Positions 9,211-25,476 of a stretch of 64,000 nucleotides of DNA are shown here, piece by piece (the stretch's first letter is position 1; every line of letters starts with the position of its first letter). The notes beneath the pieces were generated by a model. The model was given only the letters and a program-made list of their open reading frames with translations, was not told where the DNA came from and did not search any database. This DNA comes from Halomonas sp. GTDB taxonomy: Bacteria > Pseudomonadota > Gammaproteobacteria > Pseudomonadales > Halomonadaceae. The position numbers and the translations under genes are program-made. The stretch is taken from positions 62,001 through 126,000 of the forward strand of contig JAGYKP010000099.1 of the NCBI GenBank assembly GCA_018401555.1. Reading direction: 5' to 3'.

Positions 9211-9840
9211 ATGGTCGTCAACCCCTTGTGCCGTACCCTGCTGGTTGTCGTGTCGTTGGCCGTGCTGGCCGGTTGTGCCTCGACCTCACGGGAGAGCGCT
9301 TCCCGCGACGACGAGGAGCCCTATTTTGCCCGTGACCTGCCGGGGCTTCCCGGCGGCTGGGATCCCATGATGTCGCCGGTGGACAATCCCATCCTCGAGG
9401 CGCGCCGTCTCGGAAATCCGCCGCCCGCCCTGGTGCAGCAGGCCCTGCTGGCCCAGCACGAGCGCTGGGTGGGCACCCCCTACCGTCTGGGGGGCACCTC
9501 CCGGGGAGGGGTCGACTGTTCGGCGCTGGTGCAGAATGTCTTCGAGGAGACCTTCCGGCTCTCCCTGCCGCGCACCACCGGTGAGCAGGTGAGCCAGGGG
9601 CGTCCGATTGCCCGCGATGAGCTGGCCCCGGGCGATCTGGTGTTCTTCCGGCCGCCCGGCACCTATCGCCACGTCGGCATCTATGTCGGCGAGGGTCGCT
9701 TCCTGCACGCCTCCTCCTCGCGAGGGGTGATGATCTCCAAGCTCGACAACAGCTACTGGCGTCGCCACTACTGGCAGGCTCGGCGTGCCCTGGAGCCGAC
9801 CAACCTGGCCCAGCGCCTGCAGGCCGACGTCGACGCCTGA
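9211..9840 (+). CDS. NlpC/P60 cell-wall hydrolase lipoprotein
   Basis: A 209-residue lipoprotein: signal peptide with lipobox LAGC (cysteine at about residue 22), then an NlpC/P60 cysteine peptidase domain. The catalytic cysteine is in GGVDCSALV, the catalytic histidine in YRHVGIYVG, and a third polar residue in HASSSRG. Relatives (MepS/Spr, NlpC) cut peptide bonds in murein, on the periplasmic face of the outer membrane; which bond is cut here is not clear. The frame is intact. The ATG at 9211 has a GAGG about 10 bp upstream. The approximately 200-bp leader contains a TATAGT at 9031-9036 and a perfect 14-bp palindrome (ccggcct / aggccgg) near 9119-9132. The protein could be called a MepS-like hydrolase. 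Confidence 0.85.
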   Translation: MVVNPLCRTLLVVVSLAVLAGCASTSRESASRDDEEPYFARDLPGLPGGWDPMMSPVDNPILEARRLGNPPPALVQQALLAQHERWVGTPYRLGGTSRGGVDCSALVQNVFEETFRLSLPRTTGEQVSQGRPIARDELAPGDLVFFRPPGTYRHVGIYVGEGRFLHASSSRGVMISKLDNSYWRRHYWQARRALEPTNLAQRLQADVDA

Positions 9841-9872
9841 GGGGGCAGGGCGCCCGGCATTCAAGGTTTGTC

Positions 9873-11066
9873 ATGATTCGCATACGCAGCGCCGCCTGGT
9901 GGCGAGCCACCCTGGCATTGAGCCTGGGCTCGCTGCTGGTCTTCATCAACCTCTACGCGCCGCAGCCGCTGCTGCCCGACCTGCGCGAGGCCTACGGTGT
10001 CTCGACGCTGGTGGTGGGCCTGGTGATGTCGCTGGCCACGCTGTCGCTGGCGGCCTCGCTGCTGGTCTTCGGGCCACTGTCGGATGCCATCGGTCGCGCC
10101 GGCATCATGCGTCTCAGCCTGCTGGCGGCAGGGTTGCTCTCCCTGGCCCTGGCCCTGGCGCCCAACTTCGAGACCCTGCTGGTGCTGCGCACCCTGCAGG
10201 GCTTCGTGCTGGGCGGCCTGCCCGCGGTGGCCATCGCCTGGATGGGCGACGAGTTCGAGCCGGATGCCATGCTGGCCGCCGTGGGGCTCTATATCGGCGC
10301 CAATACGCTGGGCGGGATCAGCGGCCGCGTGGTGGGCGGTGGCATGGGCGAACTGGGCGGCAGCGCGGCCGGCTTCCTGGCGGTGGGGCTGATTACCCTG
10401 GCGGGGGTGGCGCTGTTCTGGAAGCTGCTGCCGCCGTCGCGGGGCTTCACACCGCGCCGCTTCGAGCTGGCCGGCGCCGTGGCGGATCTCGGTGCCCATC
10501 TGCGCAACCCGACCCTGCTCTCGGCGTACCTGCTCGGCGGTCTCAACTTCCTGATCTTCATCAACCAGTACAGCTATATCACCTTTCGCCTGGCGGCACC
10601 GCCCTTCGGCCTCGGTGCCACCCTGCTGGGACTGATCTTCCTGACCTATCTGGGCGGCACCCTCGGCTCATCCCTCTCGGGGCGGCTGGTACGCCATCTC
10701 TCCCAGCCGGCCTGCATGATGATGGGCATCGCCATCTTCATGGCGGGCACCCTGGTCACGCTGTCCGACAGCCTGCCGCTGATCCTGGTGGGGCTGACCA
10801 TCAACGCCTTCGGCTTCTTCGTGGCCCACTCCATGGCCTCGAGCTGGGTGGGGCGGCATGCTCGCCAGGCGCGGGGCAGCGCCTCGGCGCTCTATCTGGT
10901 GTTCTACTACACCGGCGCCAGCCTCGGGGTGTTCTGGCTGGAGCCGTTCTGGCACCTGGGCGGCTGGAGGGGAGTGGCGCTGGGTTCCTGGCTGGTGCTG
11001 GGCGTGACGCTGTCCATCGCCATCTGGCTGTGGCGGCGGCGTCCGGACGGTACCGCCGCCAGCTGA
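9873..11066 (+). CDS. MFS transporter of the YnfM (arabinose-efflux-like) type
   Basis: An intact 397-residue integral membrane protein with about 12 hydrophobic segments. The inter-helix motif after helix 2 (GPLSDAIGRAGIMRLSL) matches the conserved MFS loop G-x-x-S-D-x-x-G-R, and the N-terminus FINLYAPQPLLPDL resembles the YnfM branch. Transporters of this kind are proton-driven exporters; the substrate is unknown. The start ATG lies 32 bp after the NlpC lipoprotein stop, so the two may be cotranscribed. A hairpin shared with slyD follows. Alternatives such as a chloramphenicol- or sugar-efflux label would be guesswork. Confidence 0.85.
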   Translation: MIRIRSAAWWRATLALSLGSLLVFINLYAPQPLLPDLREAYGVSTLVVGLVMSLATLSLAASLLVFGPLSDAIGRAGIMRLSLLAAGLLSLALALAPNFETLLVLRTLQGFVLGGLPAVAIAWMGDEFEPDAMLAAVGLYIGANTLGGISGRVVGGGMGELGGSAAGFLAVGLITLAGVALFWKLLPPSRGFTPRRFELAGAVADLGAHLRNPTLLSAYLLGGLNFLIFINQYSYITFRLAAPPFGLGATLLGLIFLTYLGGTLGSSLSGRLVRHLSQPACMMMGIAIFMAGTLVTLSDSLPLILVGLTINAFGFFVAHSMASSWVGRHARQARGSASALYLVFYYTGASLGVFWLEPFWHLGGWRGVALGSWLVLGVTLSIAIWLWRRRPDGTAAS

Positions 11067-11090
11067 CTCGCCATCTGCATGCCTACGTAA

Positions 11091-11116
11091 AAGGGGCAGC
11101 CAATCGGCTGCCCCTT
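11091..11116. terminator. Terminator of slyD, shared with the MFS gene
   Basis: Perfect 11-bp stem (aaggggcagcc / ggctgcccctt) with loop aatc. On the minus strand the stem is followed by TTTT, so it is a good intrinsic terminator for slyD; on the plus strand it closes the MFS transporter gene. Confidence 0.75.
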
Positions 11117-11144
11117 CACGATGCGGTGTCGCTCACTGAGTGAC

Positions 11145-11627
11145 TCAGTGCTCGTGGCCACCCTCGCCGTGCACATGACCGTGCTCGACCTCTTCCTCGC
11201 TGGCTTCGCGCACCGAGGCGATCTCGACGTCGAAGTTCAGGGTCTGGCCTGCCAGCGGGTGGTTGCCATCGACGGTGACGGTGTCGCCACCGACCTGGGT
11301 CACGGTAACCATCAGCGGGCCGCCCTGGGTCTGGGCCTGGAACTGCATGCCGGGCTCGATGCTCTCGACGCCCTGGAAGGCGTCACGCGGCACTTCCTGC
11401 ACCAGCTGCTCCTGCTTCTCGCCGTAGCCCTCGGCAGGCGTCACGGTAGCATTGAGCTTGTCGCCGGCAGAGCGGCCCTCAAGCTCCTTCTCGAGGCCCG
11501 GAATGATGTTGCCGGCGCCGTGGAGGTAGGTCAGCGGCTCGCGGCCTTCCGAGCTGTCCAGCACTTCACCTGCGTCGTTGGTCAGGGTGTAGTGGAACGC
11601 GACAACGGAATTCTGCGCAATCTGCAT
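11145..11627 (-). CDS. slyD: FKBP-type peptidyl-prolyl isomerase SlyD
   Basis: An intact 160-residue cytoplasmic isomerase and metallochaperone. The FKBP domain begins VVAFHYTLTNDAGEVLDSS and is interrupted by the insert-in-flap domain (EGYGEKQEQLVQEVPRDAF), the layout of SlyD. The C-terminus HGHVHGEGGHEH is the histidine-rich tail that binds nickel and other metals in this family. The start at 11627 (MQIAQNSVV) is the family start; an upstream in-frame ATG at 11654 would add nine unlikely residues. Known roles are prolyl isomerisation, chaperoning and, in E. coli, nickel delivery to hydrogenase; no hydrogenase gene is present nearby. Confidence 0.92.
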   Translation of the reverse strand: MQIAQNSVVAFHYTLTNDAGEVLDSSEGREPLTYLHGAGNIIPGLEKELEGRSAGDKLNATVTPAEGYGEKQEQLVQEVPRDAFQGVESIEPGMQFQAQTQGGPLMVTVTQVGGDTVTVDGNHPLAGQTLNFDVEIASVREASEEEVEHGHVHGEGGHEH

Positions 11628-11848
11628 TATTGAAGAACCTTTCGGTGAGTGCATGTCGGGGCATGGTAACGCGGCGGGCGGATGCTGTCAGGGGCGATGG
11701 ACCATTTTCAGGATCGGCGCCACCATCCTGAGCCTCGTTCACCCGCTACATCGGCGACCTTCGGATGGTTGCGTCGCCCCGGTGCCGGGGCTAACCTAGC
11801 GGCCACCCGAATCTACCAACGACGCTCACTCGATACCCGGAGACCTCC

Positions 11849-12130
11849 ATGACTCAAGTCGTGATCTGGCTGATCGCCTTCGCTGCGATCCTCGTTCTCT
11901 CCCTCAAGCGCTGGTCCTCGCTGAGCGCTTCCCTGGACTGCCTCCTGCCCCAGGCGATGAAGACCGGTGGCAACAACAGCGTGGTCTGGAGCCTGGCGCT
12001 AGCCGTGCTCGGTGCCACTACCCTGGTGCGTCCGGTGGACGTTCTGATGACCGCCATCGTGGTCGGCATCCTGGTGCTGGTCGCCGTCAAGCTGGGTGGC
12101 TGGGCGATGAGCAAGGTGGATTTCCACTGA
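11849..12130 (+). CDS. Small inner-membrane protein, 93 residues, unknown function
   Basis: I do not recognise the family. The protein begins MTQVVIWLIAFAAILVLSLK and shows hydrophobic segments at about residues 3-20, 44-60 and 65-84, with a conserved-looking KVDFH C-terminus. An ATG at 11849 is preceded by a GGAG site (cggagacctcc). It stands alone between slyD, which is divergent, and a convergent lipoprotein gene, and is followed by two hairpins. The codon pattern matches its neighbours, so I regard it as a real gene. A three-helix membrane protein is all that can be stated. Confidence 0.7.
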   Translation: MTQVVIWLIAFAAILVLSLKRWSSLSASLDCLLPQAMKTGGNNSVVWSLALAVLGATTLVRPVDVLMTAIVVGILVLVAVKLGGWAMSKVDFH

Positions 12131-12136
12131 GCCGTT

Positions 12137-12157
12137 GGCCTGGCCATTGGCCAGGCC
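12137..12157 (+). terminator. First hairpin after the small membrane protein gene
   Basis: Perfect 9-bp stem (ggcctggcc / ggccaggcc), 3-nt loop, followed by gttt. Weak T tract. Confidence 0.5.
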
Positions 12158-12177
12158 GTTTGCCGCTCCATGCGAAA

Positions 12178-12201
12178 GGCCCGCGGATCTCTCCGCGGGC
12201 C
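12178..12201. terminator. Second hairpin, between convergent genes
   Basis: Perfect 10-bp stem (ggcccgcgga / tccgcgggcc) with loop tctc, followed on the plus strand by the T-rich cttctctctt. It probably ends the plus-strand transcript and may also serve the minus-strand lipoprotein gene. Confidence 0.6.
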
Positions 12202-12248
12202 CTTCTCTCTTATGCCGGCATTTCAAACCGGCATTGTCCGGTCGGCGG

Positions 12249-12717
12249 TCAGTAGGGGGCAACGGTGATGTTGCTGCCACTGCCGATCAGGCGCACGCGC
12301 TGGCCGACCTGGAAGGCCTGGTCGGCCTTCTGCACGACCACGATATCGATGCCGTCGTCACGACGGATCTCCATCTCCCAGGCACTGACCCGGTTGGCGG
12401 ACTCCTCGATCTTGCTGCCCGCCACGCTGCCGGCGATGACGCCAGCGGCGGTGGCGAGGGTACGTCCGGAGCCCCCGCCCACCTGATTGCCCAGCAGGCC
12501 GCCGATCACCGCGCCACCGCCGGTGCCGATGATGCCGCCGGCACGGCTGTCGGCCTGGACCTGCACCTGGCGCAGGGCCTGGATGGTGCCGAAGCGCACA
12601 TTCTGTTCGGCGCCGACCTGGTTGCTGCTGTAGACGTTGCCGCCCATGGAAGCAGTGTTGGCGCAGCCGGCCAGCGTCAAGGCGCCGATGGCGAGCACGG
12701 GGAGAAGACGTTTCCAT
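12249..12717 (-). CDS. Outer-membrane lipoprotein with glycine-zipper domain (SlyB-like)
   Basis: About 155 residues: a lipoprotein signal ending LTLAGC, then a glycine-zipper (GGIIGTGGGAVIGGLLGNQVGG), then a C-terminal basic domain ending GSNITVAPY. This matches SlyB/PcpL-type 17-kDa surface-antigen lipoproteins, thought to stabilise the outer membrane. The likely start is the ATG at 12717: one extra G right after it (ATG G AAA CGT CTT) hides the signal peptide MKRLLPVLAIGALTLAGC; without correcting it, translation is open only from a GTG at 12698. In E. coli slyB is PhoP-regulated; nothing here shows that. Confidence 0.8.
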
Positions 12718-12934
12718 GCAGGATCGTCGCTGACCGTCCGGGGCGTTCAACGAAGCGGTGCTCCGATGACGTTCACCATCGGAATGGGCGAACACTGTTC
12801 TGTTACACCGAGTTTACCCGGGGCTACCAGGCTTGGCCAGCGCCGGGCAGGCGATTGCTGTTCATTCTAGCCCGTTAAAACGACAAGGAAAGTGGATATT
12901 CACCGGCAGTAACAGAATTTGCGCACACAAAAAA

Positions 12935-12954
12935 GGGGAGGCGTGAGCCTCCCC
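12935..12954 (-). terminator. Intrinsic terminator of aceA
   Basis: On the minus strand a perfect 8-bp stem (ggggaggc / gcctcccc) with a 4-nt loop is followed by a run of at least six T. It lies about 32 bp after the isocitrate lyase stop. Confidence 0.85.
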
Positions 12955-12985
12955 AAGGTTCCAGTCGTCTAGTGCTTCACCATGC

Positions 12986-14579
12986 TCAGAACTGGTTCAT
13001 GGTGTTGTCCTTGCCACCGGCCTTGAGGGCCGCCTCGCCGTGGAAGAACTCCTTGTGGTCGTCGCCGATGTTGGAGCCGGCCATGTTCTGGTGCTTGACG
13101 CAGGCGATACCCTCGCGGATCTCGCGGCGCTGCACCCCTTCCACATAGGCCAGCATGCCCTCGTCGCCGAAGTAGCCCTTGGCGAGATTGTCGGTGCTGA
13201 GCGCCGCGGTGTGGTAGGTCGGCAGGGTGATCAGGTGGTGGAAGATGCCGCGCGCTGCGCCATCGCGCTGGAAGGTGCGGATCTTCTCGTCTGCCTCGGC
13301 CCGAGCTCGGTGGCGTCGTAATCGACGCTCATCAGCTTGGCGCGGTCATAGGCCGAGACATCCTTGCCCGCTTCCTCCCAGGCGTCGTAGACCTGCTGGC
13401 GGAAGTTCAGCGTCCAGTTGAAGCTGGGCGAGTTGTTGTAGACCAGCTTGGCGTTGGGCACCGACCTCGCGGATGCGATCGACCATGCCGGCGATCTGGT
13501 CGACGTGCGGCTTCTCGGTCTCGATCCACAGCAGGTCGGCGCCGTTCTGCAGGCTGGTGATGCAGTCCAGCACCACGCGGTCCTCGCCGGTACCGGCGCG
13601 GAACTGGTAGAGGCCGGAGGCCAGGCGCTTGGGCTTGACCAGCTTGCCGTTCTGCTTGATGACCACGTCGCCGTTGTTGATGTCCTCGGCCTTCTCGATG
13701 ACGTCGCCGTCGAGGAAGCTGTTGTACTGGTCGCCCAGGTCGCCCGGCTCGTTGGTGACGGCGATCTGCTTGGTCAGGCCGGCGCCCAGCGAGTCGGTGC
13801 GGGCAACGATGACGCCGTCGTCGACGCCCAGCTCCGAGGAAGGCATAGCGCACGGCATTGATCTTGGCCAGGAAGTCCTCGTGCGGCACGGTGACCTTGC
13901 CGTCCTGGTGGCCGCACTGCTTCTCGTCGGAGACCTGGTTCTCGATCTGCAGCGCGCAGGCGCCCGCCTCGATCATCTTCTTGGCCAGCAGGTAGGTGGC
14001 CTCGGCATTGCCGAAGCCGGCGTCGATATCGGCGATGATCGGCACGACGTGGGTCTCGTAGTTGTCGATCGCGTTCTCGATGCGCTTGGCCTCGACCTCG
14101 TCACCGGCCTCGCGGGCTGCGTCGAGTTCGCGGAACATCATGCCGAGCTCGCGTGCATCGGCCTGCTTGAGGAAGGTGTAGAGCTCCCCGATCAGCGCCG
14201 GAGACGCTGGTCTTCTCGTGCATGGACTGGTCGGGCAGCGGGCCGAACTCGCAGCGCAGGGCGGCGACCATCCAGCCAGAGAGGTAGAGGTAGCGGCTGC
14301 TTGGTGGTGCCGAAATGCTTCTTGATGGAGATCATCTTCTGCTGGCCGATGAAACCGTGCCAGCAGCCCAGCGACTGGGTGTACTTGGCGCGGATCGGCG
14401 TCGTAGGCCGCCATGTCCTCGCGCATGATCTTCGCGGTGTACTTGGCGATGTCCAGGCCAGTCTTGAAACGGTTCTGGGCACGCATGCGGGCGGCGTTCT
14501 CGGGGCTGATGTCTGCCCACTTGCCCTGCATGGCTTCACGAAGCTGGGACAGTGCCTTGATATCTTCCTGGTATGACAT
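12986..14579 (-). CDS. aceA: Isocitrate lyase
   Basis: Cleaves isocitrate to glyoxylate and succinate, the first step of the glyoxylate shunt. The span equals about 531 codons, the size of the Pseudomonas-type lyase. The catalytic region reads DEKQCGHQDGKVTVPHEDF, with the active cysteine in QCGHQ, and the N-terminus (MSYQEDIKALSQLREAMQGK) is in frame. At least six indels break it, near 14400, 14300, 14205, 13845, 13460 and 13300; between breaks, blocks such as KYTQSLGCWHGFIGQQKM and AKLVYNNSPSFNWTLNFR continue in other frames. The C-terminus ends KDNTMNQF. An AGAGGA site precedes the ATG. It is a lone gene with its own terminator; no malate synthase is nearby. Confidence 0.92.
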
Positions 14580-14852
14580 GGGGCCATCCTCTCTGAGGGT
14601 AATCGCTCGGGGTGTTGGTCGCTTGCCGGTGACTCTCGATGCTGCACCTGCGAAGTGAAATCAGCTTCATCGATCGAAGGCGGCCTGTCTCTGCTGCCTT
14701 GGTCGAATACTGGCGGTTTTGAAACGAATGTCTGAGGCCGCTCCTGAAGGAGCCTGAAACATGCGTTTGCTCACTCGCCTTGACCAGCACTATGGCCCAT
14801 GGCGACGGGACGCAACAATCGCCCCTTAGGGTAAGGCAGGGTTGTAGCTCGA

Positions 14853-14894
14853 CTACAGGAAGCCTCTCTGTGCAGGCTTCCTGTAGTGGTTTTT
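14853..14894 (+). terminator. Strong plus-strand terminator with no plus-strand gene upstream
   Basis: A perfect 13-bp stem (ctacaggaagcct / aggcttcctgtag) with an 8-nt loop is followed on the plus strand by tggttttt. Both neighbours, aceA and the acetyltransferase gene, are on the minus strand. It lies in the 339-bp gap 14580-14918 and may end a small RNA. The overlapping inverted repeat tgtag-ctcga-ctaca at 14843-14857 uses the same 5' arm and would compete with the terminator stem. Confidence 0.7.
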
Positions 14895-14918
14895 CGTTTG
14901 AAGGTGGGAGGGGGTGAC

Positions 14919-15357
14919 TCAGCGGTCACCCAGCAGGAGGCGCATATTGCGGTGCGGTATACCAGCGTCGAGAAACTCCGGGCCATGGGCCGCGAAGCCC
15001 AGCCGGGCATAGAACTCGAGGGCATGGGCCTGGGAGGCGAGTTCCACGGCGGAGTGGCCGTGGCGGCGGGCGGCCTCGATGGCGGCGTGCATCAGCGCCG
15101 CCCCGATGCCGATGGCCGCGCGCCCCGGCGAGCACCGCGACCCGTCCGATATGGGCATCCGGCAGCAGGCGGGCGGTGCCCACCGGCCGGCCATTCAGGA
15201 GGGCAAGGAAGTGGTGGCACTCGCCATCACGGCCGTCCCACTCCTCCTCCCGGGAGACCCCCTGCTCCTCGATGAAGACCACGCGGCGGATCTCGGTGGC
15301 CTGGGCCCCGAGCGCCTCCCAGCTACCCTCGCGAATCTCCACGGTATCCCTTTGCAT
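14919..15357 (-). CDS. GNAT-family N-acetyltransferase
   Basis: About 146 residues after joining two frames. The first part (MQRDTVEIREGSWEALGAQA, then VVFIEEQGVSREEEWDGRD) is typical of the ElaA/YitI-like branch of the GNAT superfamily; motif A, the acetyl-CoA loop, falls at the break (HIGRVAVLAGARG in one frame, RAAIGIGAALMHAAIEAARR in the next). The end is GIPHRNMRLLLGDR. A one-base slip near 15125 causes the break. GNAT enzymes transfer acetyl from acetyl-CoA to an amine; the substrate is unknown. The start ATG has a GGGAG about 9 bp upstream. It stands downstream of the heptamer repeat and roxA. Confidence 0.8.
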
Positions 15358-15389
15358 GATAAGCAGCTCCCGGCTGGATCATGATTTCC

Positions 15390-15492
15390 TTGCGCCTTGC
15401 GCCTTGCGCCTGCGCCTTGCGCCTTGCGCCCGCCTGCGCCTTGCGCCTTGCGCCTTGCGCCTTGCGCCTTGCGCCTTGCGCCTTGCGCCTTG
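15390..15492. repeat. Heptanucleotide tandem array, unit ttgcgcc
   Basis: About twelve full copies of ttgcgcc plus two six-base variants and a four-base remnant. The array begins about 30 bp upstream of the acetyltransferase start and abuts the stop codon of roxA. Seven is not a multiple of three, so copy-number change would shift any reading frame through it. It does not look like CRISPR: there are no spacers. Confidence 0.9.
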
Positions 15493-19851
<4,359 letters not shown>

Positions 19852-19923
19852 GGGCGCCCTCGATATCGGTGTGACATAAATGGGGCGAGATTATACATGA
19901 TCACGCTGCCGGGCGCCGAGCAC

Positions 19924-20373
19924 TCAACGTTCGTGAATCACGTCCATGGGGTAGAAGCGCCCGGCCAGGGCATCGCGGATGCGGCGCATCACCAGGGGGC
20001 TTCTCAGGCCGCCCTCGCGATCCAGGGCCTCGATCTGTTCCAGGGTCAGCCAGTGCACGGCGTGGATCGCCGGATCCAGATCGTTGCCCATATGCGCCAG
20101 CGCCATGCCGAGGAAGGCGTGGCTATGGAAGGTCTTGCCGTCGGGGGCCTGATAGACATACATGCCGAGATAGTCGCTGATGCCGACCCGCCAGGCGGTC
20201 TCCTCCTCGACCTCGCGCAGGGCGGCATCGCGGATGCGCTCGCCGGGCTCCAGGTGGCCGGCGGGCTGGTTGAACAGCGTCTGCGGGCCTCCACGCTCCT
20301 CTTCCACCATCAGGAAGGCGCCGGCGCGCTCCACCACGCAGGCCACGGTCACATAGGGGTGCCAGCGGCTCAT
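19924..20373 (-). CDS. nudJ: Nudix hydrolase NudJ
   Basis: Intact, 149 residues. The Nudix box reads GHLEPGERIRDAALREVEEE, with alanine instead of the usual glycine after the last glutamates (EEETAW). E. coli NudJ hydrolyses thiamine pyrophosphates and nucleoside tri- and diphosphates. The start HPYVTVACVVER and the C-terminal LRSPLVMRRIRDALAG closely follow NudJ. It lies between rluE and mnmA on the same strand, the E. coli arrangement, which supports the name over a generic Nudix call. Confidence 0.88.
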   Translation of the reverse strand: MSRWHPYVTVACVVERAGAFLMVEEERGGPQTLFNQPAGHLEPGERIRDAALREVEEETAWRVGISDYLGMYVYQAPDGKTFHSHAFLGMALAHMGNDLDPAIHAVHWLTLEQIEALDREGGLRSPLVMRRIRDALAGRFYPMDVIHER

Positions 20374-20440
20374 CGTCTGCCTCCTCGCTTGTCGGTGGGT
20401 CTCTTGCCGGGTGCCCCGCGGCGGCCCTCGCGTGCGGCGG

Positions 20441-21007
20441 TTAGCGGAGGGGCGTGCACGTCTCGCGGCGCCACTCCCCGGGAGCCAGGCCGTCGAGCCG
20501 CCAGGGGCCGATGGCTACCCGTACCAGGCGCAGGGTCGGGTGGCCCACATGGGCGGTCATGCGCCTGACCTGTCGATTGCGCCCCTCGCTGATGGTCAGC
20601 TCCAGCCAGGTGGTCACGGGGTGGCGCCTGGGATCCAGTGGCGGGTCGCGTTCCGGCAGTCCGCTCTCCGCAAGCCGGCGCACCTTGGCCGGGAGTGTCA
20701 TGCCGTCGCCGAGTTCGACGCCCGCACGCAGCGCCTGCAGGGCGTCTTCCCCGGGAGTGCCTTCTACCTGCACGCGGTAGGTCTTGGGCTGCTTGTGACG
20801 GGGGTGGCTGATGCGATGGATCAGCTCGCCGTCGTCGCTGAGCAGCAGCAGTCCTTCCGAATCGTGGTCGAGGCGGCCGGCCGGGTAGATGCCGGGCACG
20901 CCGATCACATCGGCCAGGGTGGCGCGCGGCCCCCTGTCACCGTCCTCGCGGTCGGTGAACTGGGACAGCATGCGATAGGGCTTGTGCAGCAGATAGAGGG
21001 TGCTCAT
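20441..21007 (-). CDS. rluE: 23S rRNA pseudouridine synthase RluE
   Basis: Intact, 188 residues, lacking the S4 domain as RluE does. The catalytic motif GRLDHDSEGLLLLSDDG includes the active aspartate; KPYRMLSQF and GRNRQVRRMTAHVGHPT are typical of the RsuA family. RluE modifies U2457 of E. coli 23S rRNA. It begins divergently from idh and ends 67 bp before nudJ. The RsuA-family call is certain; the name rests on length and synteny. Confidence 0.88.
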   Translation of the reverse strand: MSTLYLLHKPYRMLSQFTDREDGDRGPRATLADVIGVPGIYPAGRLDHDSEGLLLLSDDGELIHRISHPRHKQPKTYRVQVEGTPGEDALQALRAGVELGDGMTLPAKVRRLAESGLPERDPPLDPRRHPVTTWLELTISEGRNRQVRRMTAHVGHPTLRLVRVAIGPWRLDGLAPGEWRRETCTPLR

Positions 21008-21086
21008 GGGGCAAGCTTACCGGCAAGCGGGGCGGGATGGCAGGGGGCGCGTCAGCCTTATTGCGCATACGCCGGGGCGGGGTGGC

Positions 21087-21095
21087 TGGTATAAT
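21087..21095 (+). promoter_or_regulatory. Extended -10 promoter for idh
   Basis: TGG-TATAAT at 21087-21095 is a consensus extended -10 element; no good -35 is visible at 17 bp. Transcription from here would give a leader of about 185 nt before the idh ATG. The leader carries G and C tracts (a ggggga at 21192-21197 could pair with tccccc at 21209-21214). Confidence 0.6.
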
Positions 21096-21187
21096 GCGCC
21101 CGCTTGCCGGCAGTGCCATCGTCTTTCCGAGGCCTGCCGAGACTCCGCCAGCGGCGCGGTGCCGAGCGCATCCCCGCCGGATCATAA

Positions 21188-23526
<2,339 letters not shown>

Positions 23527-23573
23527 GGGTAGCGCCCTTCGGGGTGTCGCGCCTCCTCCGAGGAGGCAGCTCT

Positions 23574-23605
23574 GGCCCCCGTCCGCCACCCGGCGGGCGG
23601 GGGCC
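23574..23605 (+). terminator. Intrinsic terminator of idh
   Basis: A 14-bp G/C-rich stem with one wobble pair (ggcccccgtccgcc / ggcgggcgggggcc), loop accc, followed by ttgtcgtt. It resembles the terminator after icd. Confidence 0.75.
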
Positions 23606-23652
23606 TTGTCGTTATGTCGAAGGGTGTGTCATGGGCCGGGTAGGGCGGGCGA

Positions 23653-23661
23653 TGCTATACT
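23653..23661 (+). promoter_or_regulatory. Extended -10 promoter for icd
   Basis: TGC-TATACT about 40 bp upstream of the icd ATG. The identical nonamer precedes pyrD at 45003-45011. No clear -35 is seen. Confidence 0.6.
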
Positions 23662-23700
23662 TCGCGCTCCACTGAACACACCACTAAAGGGGAGTTCTCA

Positions 23701-24957
<1,257 letters not shown>

Positions 24958-24975
24958 GTGGCGATGCGGGATCCG

Positions 24976-25005
24976 GGCCCCGTCCGCCATCCGGCGGACG
25001 GGGCC
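24976..25005 (+). terminator. Intrinsic terminator of icd
   Basis: Perfect 13-bp stem (ggccccgtccgcc / ggcggacggggcc) with loop atcc, followed by ttta, 18 bp after the stop codon. Confidence 0.8.
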
Positions 25006-25122
25006 TTTACGTTGTCGCCCTGGTATCGAAGCGGGGCGGTGAACCCTGTCGGCAGCGCGACGTCCAACCTTGGTCGAGACGCTCTAATGGCTGCCGGCTT
25101 GTCGAGATGGAAAGTGGGCCCT

Positions 25123-25476
25123 ATGTTCAGAAATGAAGTGGTGTGCGGCATGACGCGCCCCCCGGCGCCGGGGGAGGAGGACGGCGACCTGGCGGTTCAG
25201 AGTGCCGATCCTCAACTGGCGACGCCGCCGATGTACAAGGTGGTGTTGCACAACGATGACTTCACCCCCATGGAGTTCGTGGTGGAGGTGCTGCAGGCCT
25301 TCTTCCACCTGGATAGCGAGACCGCGGTGCAGGTGATGCTGACGGTGCATACCCAGGGCAAGGCGACCTGTGGCATCTTTACCCGTGACATCGCTGAAAC
25401 CAAAAGTCATCAAGTCAATCAATATGCTAGAGAGTGTCAGCATCCGCTGCTCTCGGATATCGAGGCGGCAGACTGA
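25123..25476 (+). CDS. clpS: ATP-dependent Clp protease adaptor ClpS
   Basis: An intact small adaptor that hands N-degron substrates to ClpA. The core is [20 protein letters not shown], followed by [20 protein letters not shown] and QHPLLSDIE. The asparagine-aspartate pair HNDD and the hydrophobic pocket that bind N-terminal Leu/Phe/Tyr/Trp are present. The ATG at 25123 gives 117 residues, close to Pseudomonas ClpS; an ATG at 25150 would give 108. Neither has a strong ribosome binding site, so the start is uncertain. clpA follows 143 bp downstream. Confidence 0.92.
   Translation: MFRNEVVCGMTRPPAPGEEDGDLAVQSADPQLATPPMYKVVLHNDDFTPMEFVVEVLQAFFHLDSETAVQVMLTVHTQGKATCGIFTRDIAETKSHQVNQYARECQHPLLSDIEAAD

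Noticed and set aside
12986..14579. Isocitrate lyase as a pseudogene
   Set aside because: Six slips but no nonsense codons in the restored frame and all catalytic residues kept; matches the window-wide error pattern.
15390..15492. CRISPR array
   Set aside because: Direct heptamers without spacers and no cas genes.
25030..25070. Segment sharing gaaccctgtc with 35663-35672, considered as another dispersed repeat
   Set aside because: The match is about 10 bp, with no extended similarity or inverted ends.
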